Positions 29,291-44,373 are shown, counted from the stretch's first letter. The stretch: DNA of 64,000 bases from Unio delphinus (GCA_029339505.1 JAQISU010000163.1:4895001-4959000), one strand, 5' to 3'. The notes: a model not told the origin generated them from the letters alone. Translations and numbers: made by a program.

Positions 29291-29576
29291 CTCCGGTGGC
29301 CTAGTGGTTAGAGCGTCCGCCGCTGAAGCAGGAGGTCGTGGATTCGATCCCGGCTGAATCATACCAAAGACTTACAAAAATGGTACTAACAGCTGCCTTG
29401 CTTGATGTTCAGCATTAAGAGGTTAGTGTTATGACTGATTGGTCTGGTGTCAAAATAATGTGACTGAGTGGGTCATCATGCTACATGCTAGACATCACTA
29501 TAAACTGCCTCACCGCAGACATCGTAGCGATATGACTTTTAAAGCTACGTTAAAAATACTAAACAAATAAACAAAG
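29291..29576 (+). mobile_element. tRNA-derived SINE, near full length (copy 3)
   Basis: The head reads TGGCCTAGTGGTTAGAGCGT (A-box region) and GGATTCGATCCCGG (B box). The body matches copy 2 apart from a short deletion after CATGCTACATG. It ends in an A-rich tail. Confidence 0.92.
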
Positions 29577-29697
29577 TATCTAGTGTTTGGAGGGTAGAAA
29601 CCAATTTCTTGGATTTGCATTGTTTTAATCCAGTAGATATAAAGTTTCTCTGATCTATTCTTTAAGGATTCTAACTTTTCTACCACGGCGCGCAGTA

Positions 29698-29702
<5 letters not shown>

Positions 29703-29737
<35 letters not shown>

Positions 29738-29740
29738 CGT
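29703..29740. repeat. (GT)n(GC)n microsatellite
   Basis: A GT run passes into GCGCGCGCG; it separates two SINE copies of opposite orientation. Confidence 0.9.
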
Positions 29741-29746
29741 ATCTGT

Positions 29747-30038
29747 TTAAACGTAGCTTTATAAGGTTGAGTCATATCGCTATGATATCTGTAGTGTGGC
29801 AATTTGTTTGATGCCTAGCACTGGGGCATCATGCCGCAGACATGTAACATTATGTCCCACCCTGTCGCATTATTCCGACACCAGGCCGCTCATTCATAAC
29901 ACTACCATTAACGCTGAGTGCCAAGCGAGCAAGCGAGGCAGCTGCTAGAACCATGTTTTTGGTAAGTATTTGGTATGGCTCAGCCGGGCTTCGATCCCGA
30001 GACCTCCCTCATTCAATGCGGATGATCTAACCACTTAG
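29747..30038 (-). mobile_element. tRNA-derived SINE (copy 4, reverse)
   Basis: The reverse complement starts CTAAGTGGTTAGATCATCCG, has a B box in TCGGGATCGAAGCCCGG (diverged), and matches the SINE body (GACCGGCC-type and CATGATGCC blocks). It is more diverged than copies 2 and 3. Confidence 0.88.
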
Positions 30039-32240
30039 TTTTATATATGGTGCTTTTATTTCTCACGGTTATCAGTCTTTAATTGATTTCTTATGACTAT
30101 TTCTGCCATTTGTGAGATGTTCACGAATGTTTTATTTTCACCTAGTCTTTTATCTATTATAAATATGACGATACTGTGTCGTTACAATGTATTTGCCACT
30201 AATAGATGCAGAATTGGAGAAAACAACAATACACAGGTTTTGAAAAACCTGAATTTCTCAGTCTCCTTCGGACATTTTATATTTTCTGTTCACCAACTGA
30301 AAATTTGTATACTTTGTTTTTCTGCGATTTGTCTTCCAATATTAGATTTAGATTTCATTGTGGAAGATAAGCTACGTTATAAATTTGTACGCGTTTGACA
30401 TACAGTTTAAATCAATAAATGAATTTTTCCAAAGTACCACAGTGAATTTTGCGTTACAAGTGTTCTTCTTGCTCAAAAAAAAGAGGGTAAAATGTATATC
30501 CTCTCATATCTCATCCCTTTCTAATATTTGAGTTTGTTTGCTTAGAAACGCAAACTGTTCTATAAAGCTTCCGTTTAATTTACTTTACATCGTCAGATAA
30601 AGAACTATAGAGAAAAAAGGTACGAGTTCTTGAGGATCTATTTCCGGATATCAGACTGCGGTAAATGTTTGCAGAAGGACTATGCTCGCAGTCTGAAGAA
30701 TCTTTATTTAAATACCGGCAAAGTTATCTAGTTCATTCTAGTAATTGTTCTTAGCGGATATCCGTTCAGGTCACCGAGTCCGTGGTCAATAGATAACATC
30801 ACCTATGCAATACAGTTATCACAATTTTGAGCATACTGGTCCGCACAGTTGTAAAAAAAAACAAGCTTGACAAGTTTGACCCGATTACATTGTAAAAACA
30901 TCATTATTAAACCGATCAGCCTAAACAGATATTAAGTTTACAAGAGCTAGTAAGTAATTTCAAAGAATATTTATCACAATAACAACGAGTCAGATACAAA
31001 ACTGAATATAGAATCTAGAGAAAAAAAATGCATTCCATACGAATTTTCGGTTTATCTTTATAAACTACAAGAGATATGAACCATTATTGTACAGGGGAAA
31101 ACATTTTATTACCTATGTTTACGTTGGGTTGATTAACATTGTAAAAGCTAATATATTAAGAATTAAGACCCCCCCCCCCCACAAAATCAGTTCGAAGTAG
31201 TCATCATTGTTTACGCACATGTACATGTCATAACTGTGAGAAAGAAACTGTTCCGGAGATACAATAATCGAGAACAAAAAATAAGAAACCACGATCACTT
31301 CACCAGGCAAGTTATAAATGAAGGTGATATGCACATACTATGGAAGAACGAGGACAAATTAATTTCATTCATCACAGATTTAATATCCGATAGATTAACC
31401 AAGGAAGAAAAGAAATAAATGTACAAATTTAATCAGGTTTACAAGATTATCTAATTCCTTCTATAAAGAACTAATTTATAAAAGATAAGCTGGATTTTAA
31501 AAAAAAACAGGTGACTCAAAGTTCATAGAAACACTAAAAAAAGTTTACAAAATATTCCATGAAAGACATTTACCCCTATTTATGCATTGATTACTTGGAA
31601 AGATTTATTTCATCATATATGACATCCAAATAAATTTAAACTTCCTTTCAAGTTTCAGCTATATCAAATGATGAATCCAGTATTTTCAGCGTGTCGTGGA
31701 ACATTGTTTCCTTGGAACACTTGATGATATCCAAGAGATTTTCTGTGAAAAGACACCTTAGTGCTATCTTAATGCTTAGTGTGTAGCTAATCTGAACCAA
31801 TTAACGAATATTACTTGGTAGCAAAAACAAATTTTGACGTGTACGAAGTTTCAAGGTCAAGGCCACTATTATGTTCTGTTATGACTATATGGTGACATTA
31901 TTTCAACCCAGTCTTAAGTCATGAACAATTATATGATCAAGCTATGAAAGTGAAACCAATTAACGAATATTACTTGGGGTGTTTGTTATTTCTAAGACTT
32001 AATTTAGTCTTCTAAGAGATAGTTTGGTATACAACGTAAAGGGATATTTTTCATTGTATGGTATCAAAAACTATATATTTTATCTTGTGCCCTTGCAAAT
32101 GTTAACAAAAGCAACGAATGGAAAAATTAAAATTACAAAGAAAGGTTTACTTACTTAACAAACAAAAAACCTGGCATAACTGTATTTCAAAAGTGAAGTT
32201 AAGATTCAACAACATTGGAAATGCCCATGCCAAGGACTAC
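30039..32240. other. Gene-free stretch
   Basis: I find no recognised domain. A C10 run lies near 31,171. The short reading frames at 30,093-30,398 and 31,236-31,418 show no family I know. Confidence 0.5.
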
Positions 32241-33691
32241 TCGCTGTATATAGGTATATACTCCATCAAGTTGTTCCCACGCCACTCTCGCGGAAGTGGA
32301 ATTGTTATCATCGCAAAGATAAAATGTCTTAAACATACCATAACCTTCAATTCTTTGCCACACATCGTTTGAACAAACATTCACACTGCAAAATGTGTCA
32401 GTCCATTTTTTCTGCCTCTACCGCCCTCCTCCTATTAGAACAAAAAAACAAGCTGATTGAATCTCTCTTTTCCGAATATCCTGGAGTATGGGAATTCGAT
32501 AGGTGGCAACCTGATTATTCATGGAGATTTCAACTTTCACTGTCACTGTCCTGGAATCCAATATACATACTAGCACCATTGATTCCATTCATGTTTTAAA
32601 CCTTAAACAGTAAGTTAAGCAATCCACCCACAAACATGGTCACATTTTAGACGGGATTCTTCATAGACCTGATGATAAGATTCTACGCCCCATCCTTGTA
32701 TCACACGAACTTGTATCGAATCACCTCTGCATTATATGCCATCTGGACGTATCAGTCTCTAACCCTCCACCTTTATTTCCTACGAAGAGAAACCGAAGAA
32801 TGATAAATAGGACCAAACTAATGCATGACATCCAAGCAAATATAACAACTTGCTTAGCTCCTACATGAAAAACATGCCCCAGCCACCAATTACAGAGTAT
32901 CATTTCAAAAGTGTTCTCCGTGGGATTGCAGTGTTAGGGACCAGCTTTGCAATTCTAAAAGAGACATCTGTAAAGCGGATAGGTCTTGGCTTTCCACAAG
33001 ACCCAATATTCATAAGCAAATCTATGAAGACGCTAAGTTGAATCTCACAAACATAGTCCATACAGCCAAATTATCCCACTGTAGTACTAAGATTACAGAA
33101 AGTTCTAGCTGCAAACAGCTATTCGATATTAATAACAAACTAATGTCAAGGAACGAATTTACACCACTTCAAACTACTTTCTCTCCAGTAGACCTACAAA
33201 CCATTAGAGATACGCTTGACAATACAATTTAAATTGACTCGTCACCATACAGTTATGATAAAAAAATTTCAGCGACATCTATTAGGAGCATTTAAACCTG
33301 TCTCTACTGATTTAGTACGTACAATCGTGATGAAGAGTTCATCAGACTCATGTGAACTTAATCCAATTCCAACGTCACTGCTGCTTGAGTTCTTAGACCC
33401 AATATTGCCTTCACTAACTGATGCTATTAATACATCGCTCTCGACCGGGGATTTCCCATAATTTAAAAAACTGCCATTGTAAAGCCTCTGCTGAAGAAAC
33501 CAACACTCGGTCATAATGATTAAAAGAACCACCCAGTTTCTAATATCCCTTTCATATAACAAATCTTGTTCTAACCCAGCGGGTATTTCATCTGAATTCA
33601 ACGTCTTATTAGCAATGTACAGCCTGCATATCGCCCTTGCCACATTACTGAAACTACTCTTCTGAAAGTAGTTAATGGCCTTATCTCTGAT

Positions 33692-34048
33692 TTGGATAGC
33701 GGAAATATTATTTGTCATTTGTCTGCAGCATTTCACACAATAGACCATGATATATTACTACACCGTCTCCAGCATGTACTTAGCATTCGCAATACTGCCT
33801 TACTGAGGTTCAAGTCCTACTTAGTCAACAGGGCACAATTTGTATCTGCGAATGGAATTCACTCCCGCCCAGTTGATATATGTTGTGGTGTTTCACATGG
33901 GTCTGTTCTTGGACCTGGTCTCTTCATTCTATACACTCAGCCTGTCTCAAGTGGCAAAGAACGTCATCCAGTGTCTCACCAATTGTACGCTGATGTCAGC
34001 CAAATATACAAGTCTAGCCACTTAACTGAAGTTGATGCTACCATCTAA
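33692..34048 (+). pseudogene. LINE reverse transcriptase core fragment
   Basis: This is the best-preserved 118 codons of the LINE, spanning RT motifs from LSAAFHTIDHD to YADVSQIYKS. The second catalytic Asp of YADD is replaced by Val. Confidence 0.8.
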
Positions 34049-34478
34049 GCGAGGTGTATGTCTGATGTGAAATCATGGATGACAAGCTGCAGATGAATGA
34101 CGATAAAACTGAGGCCATTCGGATCACACCACAAAGACTTTTCCCATTCATATCCTTTACCTCAAGTAATGAATATCAGAAACACCACTATTAAATTCCC
34201 AGTCAGTACGAAAACTAGGTGTTACTCTGGACAGTACTCTCATTTTGCACCAACATGTAATGAACATATGTAAGGCTGCATATCTTGAGCTGAGACTCTC
34301 AGCTCCATTCGCAAATATTTTTCAGTTGATGTCACTAAAACGCTTGCTGTTCATTAGTACTTTCAAGACTGAAAAATTGTAACTCAATCATGTCTGGTTC
34401 ATCTCAATATCTACTCCAGAAACTTCAAAACGTTCAAAACAAAGCTGCTCGCATCATTCTTAGAGTAGCATGGTCAGA

Positions 34479-34528
<50 letters not shown>
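34479..34528. repeat. (AC)n microsatellite inside the LINE remnant
   Basis: About 25 AC repeats sit in the LINE 3' coding region, within sequence that otherwise continues the LINE protein on both sides. Confidence 0.93.
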
Positions 34529-34529
<1 letters not shown>

Positions 34530-34963
34530 ACTCTGCCGCTCTGTACCTTATACTGGCTATTCATTTCATTCACCATCAAACACAAAATTTGTTCTCTGTA
34601 CTATGTTTCACTGACGGGGTCCAGTCCTACATACCAATCTGGCCACACCCATGTATACACACCAGCAAGATACTTACACGCTTCTTCTGACGATCGTATA
34701 CTCAATATTGCCTCAATGAACACGAGGTCATATGGACAACGTTCAGGGCCTAACACCGTTAAACGAATTGCCTATTGAAATTAGACCCAAAGACACAGTG
34801 ATCCCTTTAAAGAGTGCTCTTACAACTCACCTTTATCAACTGCAAGAACAAACTTAATGATCTAATAGTGTTTCCTACCCTTAATATTGTCAGCATTTTG
34901 TATGTTTTCTAATTATTTGTTGTCTTGCTTGTTTGTTGTTTTGGGGGGTTGTTGTTTGTAGTC

Positions 34964-34965
<2 letters not shown>

Positions 34966-34994
<29 letters not shown>

Positions 34995-35066
34995 TGTATG
35001 TATGTATGTATGTATGTATGTATGTATGTATGTATGTATGTATGTATGTATGTATGTATGTATGTA
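34966..35066. repeat. (TATG)n microsatellite
   Basis: About 25 copies of TATG, passing into a TG-rich stretch. Open frames here are repeat artefacts. Confidence 0.95.
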
Positions 35067-35099
35067 CGTGTGTGTGTGCGTGTGTGTGTGTTGCGTTGT

Positions 35100-36335
35100 G
35101 TATTGTATTATTGCTATTGTTGGTATACATGAATTTCAAGTAAAATTTAATATTAGACATTGTAATACTTGGCAGGAAGAACTACGTGAACTATTTACTT
35201 ATTCCTTCTACCTTGTATGTATAATTTGTTAATTATTTATTTAAATAAATTATTCATTGTAATTACAAAGTGCTCATAGTCTTTTGGACTGAAACTATTC
35301 ATTCAAGGACATTCTGGATACAATCGTTCTGATTCATTAAGATTGCTAGAACAGTAGTTCATTCAAGTAGACTGTCACATGACCACATTCAATACCGGAA
35401 TTCATTCGCAACACTCATTACGTTTGTACTATAACTGTTATGACTGTTTGGGATTCGATTCACAACGCTAACAAACGATTCACAAAATCCATTTTAAATT
35501 TTTATTTCGAATTATAGAAAAATAACTTATTTGTTAAATTTTACTAAAATTGTTTCGCTTTTCTGTTACTTAGTTTATGAGCATGAAATAACAATTAAAT
35601 GTAAAAGATGCAAGTTTCATTCACTGCAGAATCTTGTCACTTCCATATTCTTAACTTTTTACAAAACAGAGTCACCTTTTTTAACAACAATCATGTTTTA
35701 CATTCGTGTTTGATACAAAAGCACCCCCACTGATTTTGAAAAGTCCGATTCACGTAATGAATAGCGCTATCATAACAGATTGAAAATTGCCCGGATGTAA
35801 ATGTGAGGAGATCACGATAATGATGTGCATTTGTCTACAAGCGAATTGTTTACACCATAAATACATGATTATACTGAAATGGATTAGAAGTGTGATTATT
35901 TTTGTTCTAATTTAGCTTAGAAATCTTACAGAAAAAACTTCCTTGCATGATCATGGGCTACATTTTTATAAGTATGTCTGTATTGCTCACTAAGATTCAA
36001 TATTCTCTAAGGCATGTATAGTTCAAGAAATATAAAACGGTCGACTTAGGTATTATTTTATTATTAGATCTTTCCGTATAGATGCGTAGCTGTACATGTA
36101 CCGTAAATTGTCGATGTTACTGCTCAAGCGTATTAAAATAGCTATGATTGTGTACAAATACAATGTCAGACACTTAATTACGTGTTCTTACATATGCTTT
36201 GGTCTTATAAACGTCCTTCACCTCCGACGCTGCCATGTCGCTTCACAACAATGTAGGACGATATTTTTAGTACTACACGCACTAAAACCTCACTAATGAA
36301 ATGTCTAGGATTTGTAGTTTACCTGACTTTGCAAA
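35100..36335. other. Gene-free stretch
   Basis: I see no supported feature. Confidence 0.45.
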
Positions 36336-36339
36336 GGCT

Positions 36340-36690
36340 GAAAGATATCATTTAGATTTGGTTACCTTGGTGTTTTAGGCATTATATTGCCATCAAAATT
36401 GAAAGATATCATTTAGATTTGGTTACCTTGGTGTTTTAGGCGTTATATTGCCATCAAAATTGAAAGATACCAGTTAGATTTTGTTACCTTGGCGTTTTAG
36501 GCGTTATATTGCCATCAAAATTGACAGATATCATTTAGATTTGGTTACCTTGGTGGTTTAGGCGTTATATTGCCATCAAAATTGAAAGATATCAGTTCGA
36601 TTTTGTTACCTTGGTGTTTTAGGCGTTATATTGCCATCAAAATTGACAGATATCATTTAGATTTGGTTACCTTGGTGTTTGTTTTCTTGT
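36340..36690. repeat. 61-bp tandem repeat, 6 copies
   Basis: GAAAGATATC (or GACAGATATC) begins units at 36,340, 36,401, 36,462, 36,523, 36,584 and 36,645, exactly 61 bp apart. From the third unit on, CAGTT...TTTTGTT and CATTT...TTTGGTT versions alternate, suggesting a 122-bp dimer. Confidence 0.95.
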
Positions 36691-36718
36691 TGGGAAAGAG
36701 CCTTGGTATGTTTGCTGC

Positions 36719-36720
36719 CT

Positions 36721-36781
<61 letters not shown>
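36719..36781. repeat. (ATT)n microsatellite
   Basis: A TTA/ATT triplet run with one early interruption. Confidence 0.93.
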
Positions 36782-36783
<2 letters not shown>

Positions 36784-36789
36784 TTGCAT

Positions 36790-39490
36790 GTTCTCTTCTC
36801 TATTCTTCATATCAATTGGGATCCATTGGGATCCATTTAATTGAATAGATAGTGCCTGCTTCCAATTGCATGACCGTTTTCTATGTTCCTCCAATATGTA
36901 GTCGTGCCTCGACCATATTTCGTCCATCAGAATCACATTATATATGAAAATAAAGATATTTTGATATTGTTGTCAGTTTTGATTTTACATTCGGTGCAGT
37001 TACCCTTTCTGTGTGACGTGAGTGAATCAGTCTGATTATTAAAATAATTATTATTTTCTAAATAGTACGCGAGTGATTCTCTCACACTATACGGCAGAGG
37101 CGGTATTCAGAGTACGCGGAGCCTAAGGCCGACCGTGACCGCACGGAACCAGAGTATAGCTTGACAAATTTATAAGGACGACCTTAAGCTTGAAGCGCGG
37201 GGCACCCTCAAGAGCGGTGCTAGGGGCGGTCTCCCCACTTGCTACCCCCAAACCCCGCTTATGTTGTACGGATTAGTCTTTTACGATTTTAATTATGCTC
37301 TCTATTTACATCTCTGGTGATCTGGTTCTTGCTTTGTAAATGTGTTTTCAAATTTCCTCTCTCCGTTTTCTCTGCTTCATTTCCAATATTCTGTAACGAA
37401 TTCGACCATGTTCGCAATGTAAACGTTCCTTATCTGTATGATCTTAATCTACACACTGTACAATTTAGATTGGATTTTAATTCCATATTGTGTAAAAATA
37501 AAATCTTTCGATTGGTTAAATTTGCAGACACAAGGTTTAACCGCTGTCTTAAAACTGTGTACGGTAAACATTTTATGCCATATATTTCTAAACAGCAATT
37601 CGATCCTTCATTGGGATCCATCCACGAGTGAAGAGATGATGCTGATTTTTATTATTGGCAAAACACTCCAAGGTTTAATCCTATGAAGAGTTGTCGCTTT
37701 GTGGAATATTATACCATGATTCACTACCATGAAACATTACCTTTTTGATCACATCTCAAATAACGAACGGGATTAAGCTGGGATTAAGCCGGGATTAAAC
37801 CATTGGATTTAATGCCAATAATAATGCCTATCATATCATGAATGAAATTTTCTCTTTCTTGCATGCTTTAATTATTGGGTCAAAAGACGTAACCTTGGAA
37901 GCAATCCCATGGTCCAGATGTGTTGCACAATCAGCAACCGTCAATCATGGCGTCACAGGATCCATTTTTAATATTGATGTAATTCTTGTGTTTCGGACAT
38001 AAGACAACAACTTATAACTTTGTGATGCTAAGCTCAAATAGCCAATTGTTACTGCTTGCTATGCGATATCAATCAGCATTTGCAGATTGTTAGGTTAAGC
38101 AGCCAGAAATGAAATATCATCATCTAGGGTTGGATTTCCACAGCCATGGTTCCAATTTAGCTTTAGCAGCAAGACATTTATATATAGTGCATACATCAAT
38201 GTTGACAAAACGCCTCCTTTTCTTACTCCTCGGTCAGCTGAGTACCAGTCCTAATAATGCCCATAGAGAAGGAATTTTAAAAATAAAATCGGACTTTCTG
38301 ATAATTTCTTGAATAATTACAAAAGTAAGCGTTTATGACACTTTCAATAAGGAAAGAAAAATACGTAAAGCTATATTTACATTATATTGCTCTAATTGCA
38401 ACAGTGAAAACCTAACTGTTATAAAACCTAACATTTTTGCTAACCATATTGCTGTGGACATGAAGATTAGATTTATTTGCGTTGAGCCAAGTCACTAGAG
38501 GTCCAGGAATAATGTTCGCAAACGTAGTTTAGATAACAGGCAGTGAATTAACAGTCCGTTTAACATTCGAATGCGTTCTTTGATTTTCTATTTAAAAAAA
38601 GTTAATAATCGCGATTTGTGTAATCTACAAGCATATTTAAAAAAATTTGTCAGACACTCCATGAAGTGATCGCTGCCATATATCAAATGGCTCGATACCT
38701 TGGATTTCTTTATACTGGTAAGAATTTATTTTACTTGTGCTGATACCGTTCGGTAATGCCTCAATATGGCCTTCATCATCTTGTTGAGCTTGGCTTAACT
38801 CCCTCTCTAAAAGAGCATAAACAAGTGTTGTCAAAACTATGCTAGGGTTTGGCTTGTGAATGTCCACGTAATGGCTGGCATTGCTATTTTGCAGTGGAAA
38901 AGACATCGAGCACACAATCAATCAGTATTGCGTAACGTTGATGTCTTTCCAAGACCATTTCTTCAATCCTTTTAATATTTGATTGTACTTAAATTTATGT
39001 ACAAATGTTTCAGTCATATGGTTAATTAAAAAGATTTAATATACCAAGTCATCATGTGTTGCTTTAGCTCGAGCTCCGTTAATCCTGTTTCTGGTATCGT
39101 TGACTCATTTTATAGACTTTATAATATTTACGAAATCTTTAAGTTGTACGTTAAACATAGCCAAATACAAACATATGTGTTTACAAATATAACTAGTCCT
39201 TCTGTAAGTGTTGATGTTACTTATTTCAGTCTTACCATAATTGAAAATAATCTGCATATCTGAATATTTTCTTATAAAGGTGTAGCGTGACTTTCTTTGC
39301 TAGATTCTTCAAAGAGAACAGTATATAATTACAATACGAAAAAAGCAAAAACAGTAACAGATAATATTTTCAGAGACTACATATTTCTCAGTGAGACATA
39401 AATGTTACGTCCCTTTATATGGATCAGATGTTAACCCAATTTAAGTTGCATTAATCTCGATGAGGATATTCAATACTGTCAAAGGCTTTC
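36790..39490. other. Gene-free stretch
   Basis: A GC-richer patch lies at about 37,090-37,260, unlike its surroundings; I do not recognise it. A frame at 37,317-37,631 (104 codons) shows no known domain. Confidence 0.45.

Positions 39491-40807
<1,317 letters not shown>

Positions 40808-40886
<79 letters not shown>
40808..40886. repeat. (TA)n microsatellite
   Basis: About 39 TA repeats. Confidence 0.96.
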
Positions 40887-40887
<1 letters not shown>

Positions 40888-42150
40888 CTATGTCTATATT
40901 ACCTTCAGTATATGATAAAGGTTTCAGAGTATGGGATAGGATACCCCGGGGGAATGGGTATCAAAATGTCGACCCATACCTCAGGGTAAAAATGAAGAGT
41001 GGTAATATTATTGCACATCTGTATAACGTTTTGCAGATGTGTCGAATCAAAGGCAAAGATGATATTGTAGTTTTTCGAAGACCTTTAAATAGAATCTAAC
41101 GGTTAATAAAAGAAATACTTTTACTAATAACGAGATTTTTAAGGGACTGTTATCATATGTTATTGAATTTTGACAGAAAAGGTAGATAAAAACGATCTAC
41201 CTTTCAATTTGTCATAAAAATGTATGGTTTTTGAATTATTTTTAGCCTGCGATATGCATTGTAGTAAAGGTATATTGTTAGGAATACATGTAAACTTTAA
41301 CTTACATTTAACAAGACTGTAGTTAAATGTAAATGATGGAGCATGCATCATTGCTGCAGATGTCGAGTAGACAATAAGTAGCGTACTATGAAAAATATGA
41401 ACAAATAGTCTTACGTTTTTTATCGGAAAAGAATACGTTCGATAAATATTCAATCACAAGTGTACCAAACATGATCATCAAGTACATTCCCCTAACAGAC
41501 AGTGAATATAATATACAAAACGCGAGCACGATACATATTAATTTCTCGTTCCAATGGTTGACAAGACATCAGCCCTGTTCGTTTCTTTCCAAGTGTCCAT
41601 GGAGCTAAAACGTTTGGTCCTACCGATTTGGTTTCTTATCTTCATCTTCTAAATATGAGAATTTTTAGATATGGCTCTTTGCAATCGTGTAATTAATTTA
41701 AAGTTCATAACTTTGTCAGGCATATTCTATCTTAAAACATCACCTAAATTCTCGTAAAAAGAACCTTTCAAGTGAAAAAAAATGCAGTTACAACGTGACA
41801 ATGAATGGTTCCACGTCGCACAGCAAAATTTAGAACATGTATAGCACCAGTTTGAAATAAGGAAATTATAATGACTTTGAATGCCTGTACGTTGTCAATG
41901 CATATCCATGGGGATAACATAGGGATAAAAAGAAATCGTTGAGCTTCTCGTATATAAGACAAAACAATTCTAGTCATGAAGAGAATTCCGCTCTTCTTCA
42001 ATCAGAAGAATTGAACTACAGTATTAAATTGGTAAAGCAAGGTAACTCTAATGAAAACTTCTTGCGTTCTAAGGGAGCATGGTGCGTATCGCAATAAGGT
42101 GTGACAATAACATGTGCTGATTTTGCCGAGTATGTGTGATTTGGATTTTT
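40887..42150. other. Gene-free stretch
   Basis: I see no supported gene. The frame at 40,890-41,099 has no recognised family. Confidence 0.45.
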
Positions 42151-42159
42151 AACTTATCC

Positions 42160-42441
42160 TTAACAAATTTTCAGTCATATTCACATACAGTGTGGCATTT
42201 TATATCGATATCTAGCAATGGGACCTCATACCGTCGACATGTATTTTAATGTCCTGTCCAGCAACATTAACCTGACACCAGGTCGACCAGTCCTAATATT
42301 AACCTTTTAATGCGCAGCACTTAGCGAGACAGCTGTTAGTGCCATTTTTATAACTCTTTGATATGATTCGGGCGAGGTTCGAATCTGCGACCTTTCACAT
42401 CCGGTGCCGACTCTCTAACCACTTAGGCTACCAGAGCGGTC
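42160..42441 (-). mobile_element. tRNA-derived SINE (copy 5, reverse, diverged)
   Basis: The reverse complement begins ACCGCTCTGGTAGCCTAAGT, carries a B-box-like GGTTCGAAC-type segment (read as AGGTTCGAATCTGCG on the + strand), and the SINE body with GGTTAATATTAGGACTGGTC. It is the most diverged of the five copies. Confidence 0.85.
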
Positions 42442-43377
42442 TGTTTTGTCGAACTTTACTTGAAGAATAAAACATGGCTTTTGCGTCACATCTAACATAC
42501 TGTCCAATGCACAGTTTCAAAAAGAAATAAACTGTTCTAGTTTGATTAGCCTACAAATAAATCGTAGTAAATAATAGAAAAAAGAATATCTGAATTTACG
42601 ATAAAAGAATTTTGTTTCATTCTGGTTTAAATGATGCGTTTGATTCAATTTCCTTGTTTCATATTCAGTGAAATAAGTACACTACTGTACCATAACTAAT
42701 ATTCGTGGTTTTGGCAAGTCGTTAAACATTAACAATTGGGACGGTTTCTTTTTCATCGAAAATATACAATTGATCTGGTCATTACATCGATTATCACCAA
42801 CTGTACAAAAACAGACTGTTGAGATGTTCTCTGTAAAATCAGTCATAAAACCATCAGAGGGAAAAATTTACTTTTAAGGTTAAGGTTCTTGTGTGTGATG
42901 TCTCAAAGAAATACTATCGTCATAAGTATTATTCCTTTCGAATTTCCCTTACTTGATCTCTCGATATTACTCAATACATTTGTCCTTCATGTACAATCCT
43001 CCCTCGTCTTGTCTGTGCCACTGTTTACAATAGGAATCTGTATTTAGATATTCGTTCTTGTGCTATTCTGCTGTCGTCAAACGTTTAAATCAGCTCATAA
43101 CTTGTTTGTCTAAAATAACTCTTTATACAGCGAATTCAACAGATTATTTTTGAATTTTGGATACGATGTATTGATATTCCATAAGAACCTTGATAGCAGA
43201 GTTATGACATGATTTTATGTGTAACCTTGTTACATTTGCAATTTTAAGTTTGTCTTTTCACCTTTTAGACGTTAGGCAGATTACATAAATTATAAGATTC
43301 GGTATTAAAGTTTAAAATGATGAGGATCTATATTTCTAATAAATAAGAAGAATATTAGGTAGAAGATTATGATGTCG

Positions 43378-43440
<63 letters not shown>

Positions 43441-44350
43441 GAAGGATACACTTCATTTCTTTGAGAAAAATAGTAGTGTACTTACAAAAATGGAGTAAAC
43501 ATTAATTTTCATTCAAAATATTCCTTTCTTAATTCAATAGTTTCGGATTTATTTTATTTCACTAAGACTACAAAAGTTAAAACAATAGCGACCTGATCTA
43601 AATGTGATAGGCAATTTTTTAAAATATAAGCGATCATGAAATGTCACGGCGCATACGATGGCCTTCACTGTTAAATCAGTTTCATAACGCCAAAGATAAC
43701 ATTTGACACGAATGAATATAAATTGTCAATACATGTATTCGAAATAACATTATTATCAGGTGTCATTATTTTTGTAACTTCTCTACCTTAAAAGACTTAG
43801 TCATTTCTGGAAACATACATTTATAATAAATATAAGTATATCTGACATAATAGAAGCATCTCTACCTGTGACATTTAGTACATTTTCGACGAGATAAACG
43901 TTCTTTTGAATTTGCTGTGTGCAAATTTTGTATAACTTCTGCTCTGTTCAGAAAGCTATTAATTTAAAATCAGCAGCACTTTCATTGAAGATGAAGAAAG
44001 CCTGTTCGTAATGATGTAAAGGCCAAGGTATTTTAAGATAATTGAAGGGTAGTCATTAATCAAGCACGGAACTGACTGAACTAGCCAAAATTTTGATAAG
44101 AACACCATATTTGGAAACAAGTCGAATTGAATAACAAAAGATACGCACCTCTTTCAATTAAACATCCAGGACACGATAAAATTTGCTTTACTACGCGAGT
44201 TTCTTCTCTCTTTGATTGGCAAGACTGATAGTCACGTGACCTAAGTTTGATAGTATTTATACTCATGAAATCTGAATTTTTCACATAAGTGGACAGGAGC
44301 CCAACTTTTGAGAACAGTAGTCACTTTAAAAATAAGATTTAGAACAGTAT
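42442..44350. other. Gene-free stretch upstream of the VWD gene
   Basis: It contains an AAT triplet run at about 43,378-43,440. No exon or RNA gene is supported. Its right end should hold the promoter of the gene starting at 44,417. Confidence 0.45.
43378..43440. repeat. (AAT)n microsatellite
   Basis: About 20 AAT triplets. Confidence 0.94.
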
Positions 44351-44366
44351 TTTGTCATTTCGTGTG

Positions 44367-44373
44367 TATAAAT
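44367..44373 (+). promoter_or_regulatory. Possible TATA box
   Basis: TATAAAT lies 44 bp before the ATG at 44,417, which would place transcription start near 44,397 and leave a very short leader. In AT-rich DNA this may be chance. Confidence 0.3.

Larger units (their letters stand above)
32250..34860 (+). mobile_element. Decayed non-LTR retrotransposon (CR1/L2-like LINE)
   Basis: The endonuclease part begins near 32,280 (RHSRGSGIVIIAK, then a GDFNFH-type motif in broken frames near 32,520). RT is spread over 33,216-34,050 and beyond: SDSCELNPIPTSLLLEF, LSAAFHTIDHDILLHRL, and GVSHGSVLGPGLFILYTQP. The catalytic YADD appears as YADV. The 3' part (LQKLQNVQNKAARIIL, then TYQSGHTHVYTPARYL) is interrupted by a CA microsatellite. 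Many stops and frame shifts make it inactive. Clade assignment is by resemblance only. Confidence 0.85.

Noticed and set aside
34909..35232. Thr/His- or Cys/Met-rich proteins over TATG repeats
   Set aside because: They are translations of a tetranucleotide microsatellite.
37317..37631. 104-residue frame near a GC-rich patch
   Set aside because: No recognisable domain, signal or exon structure.
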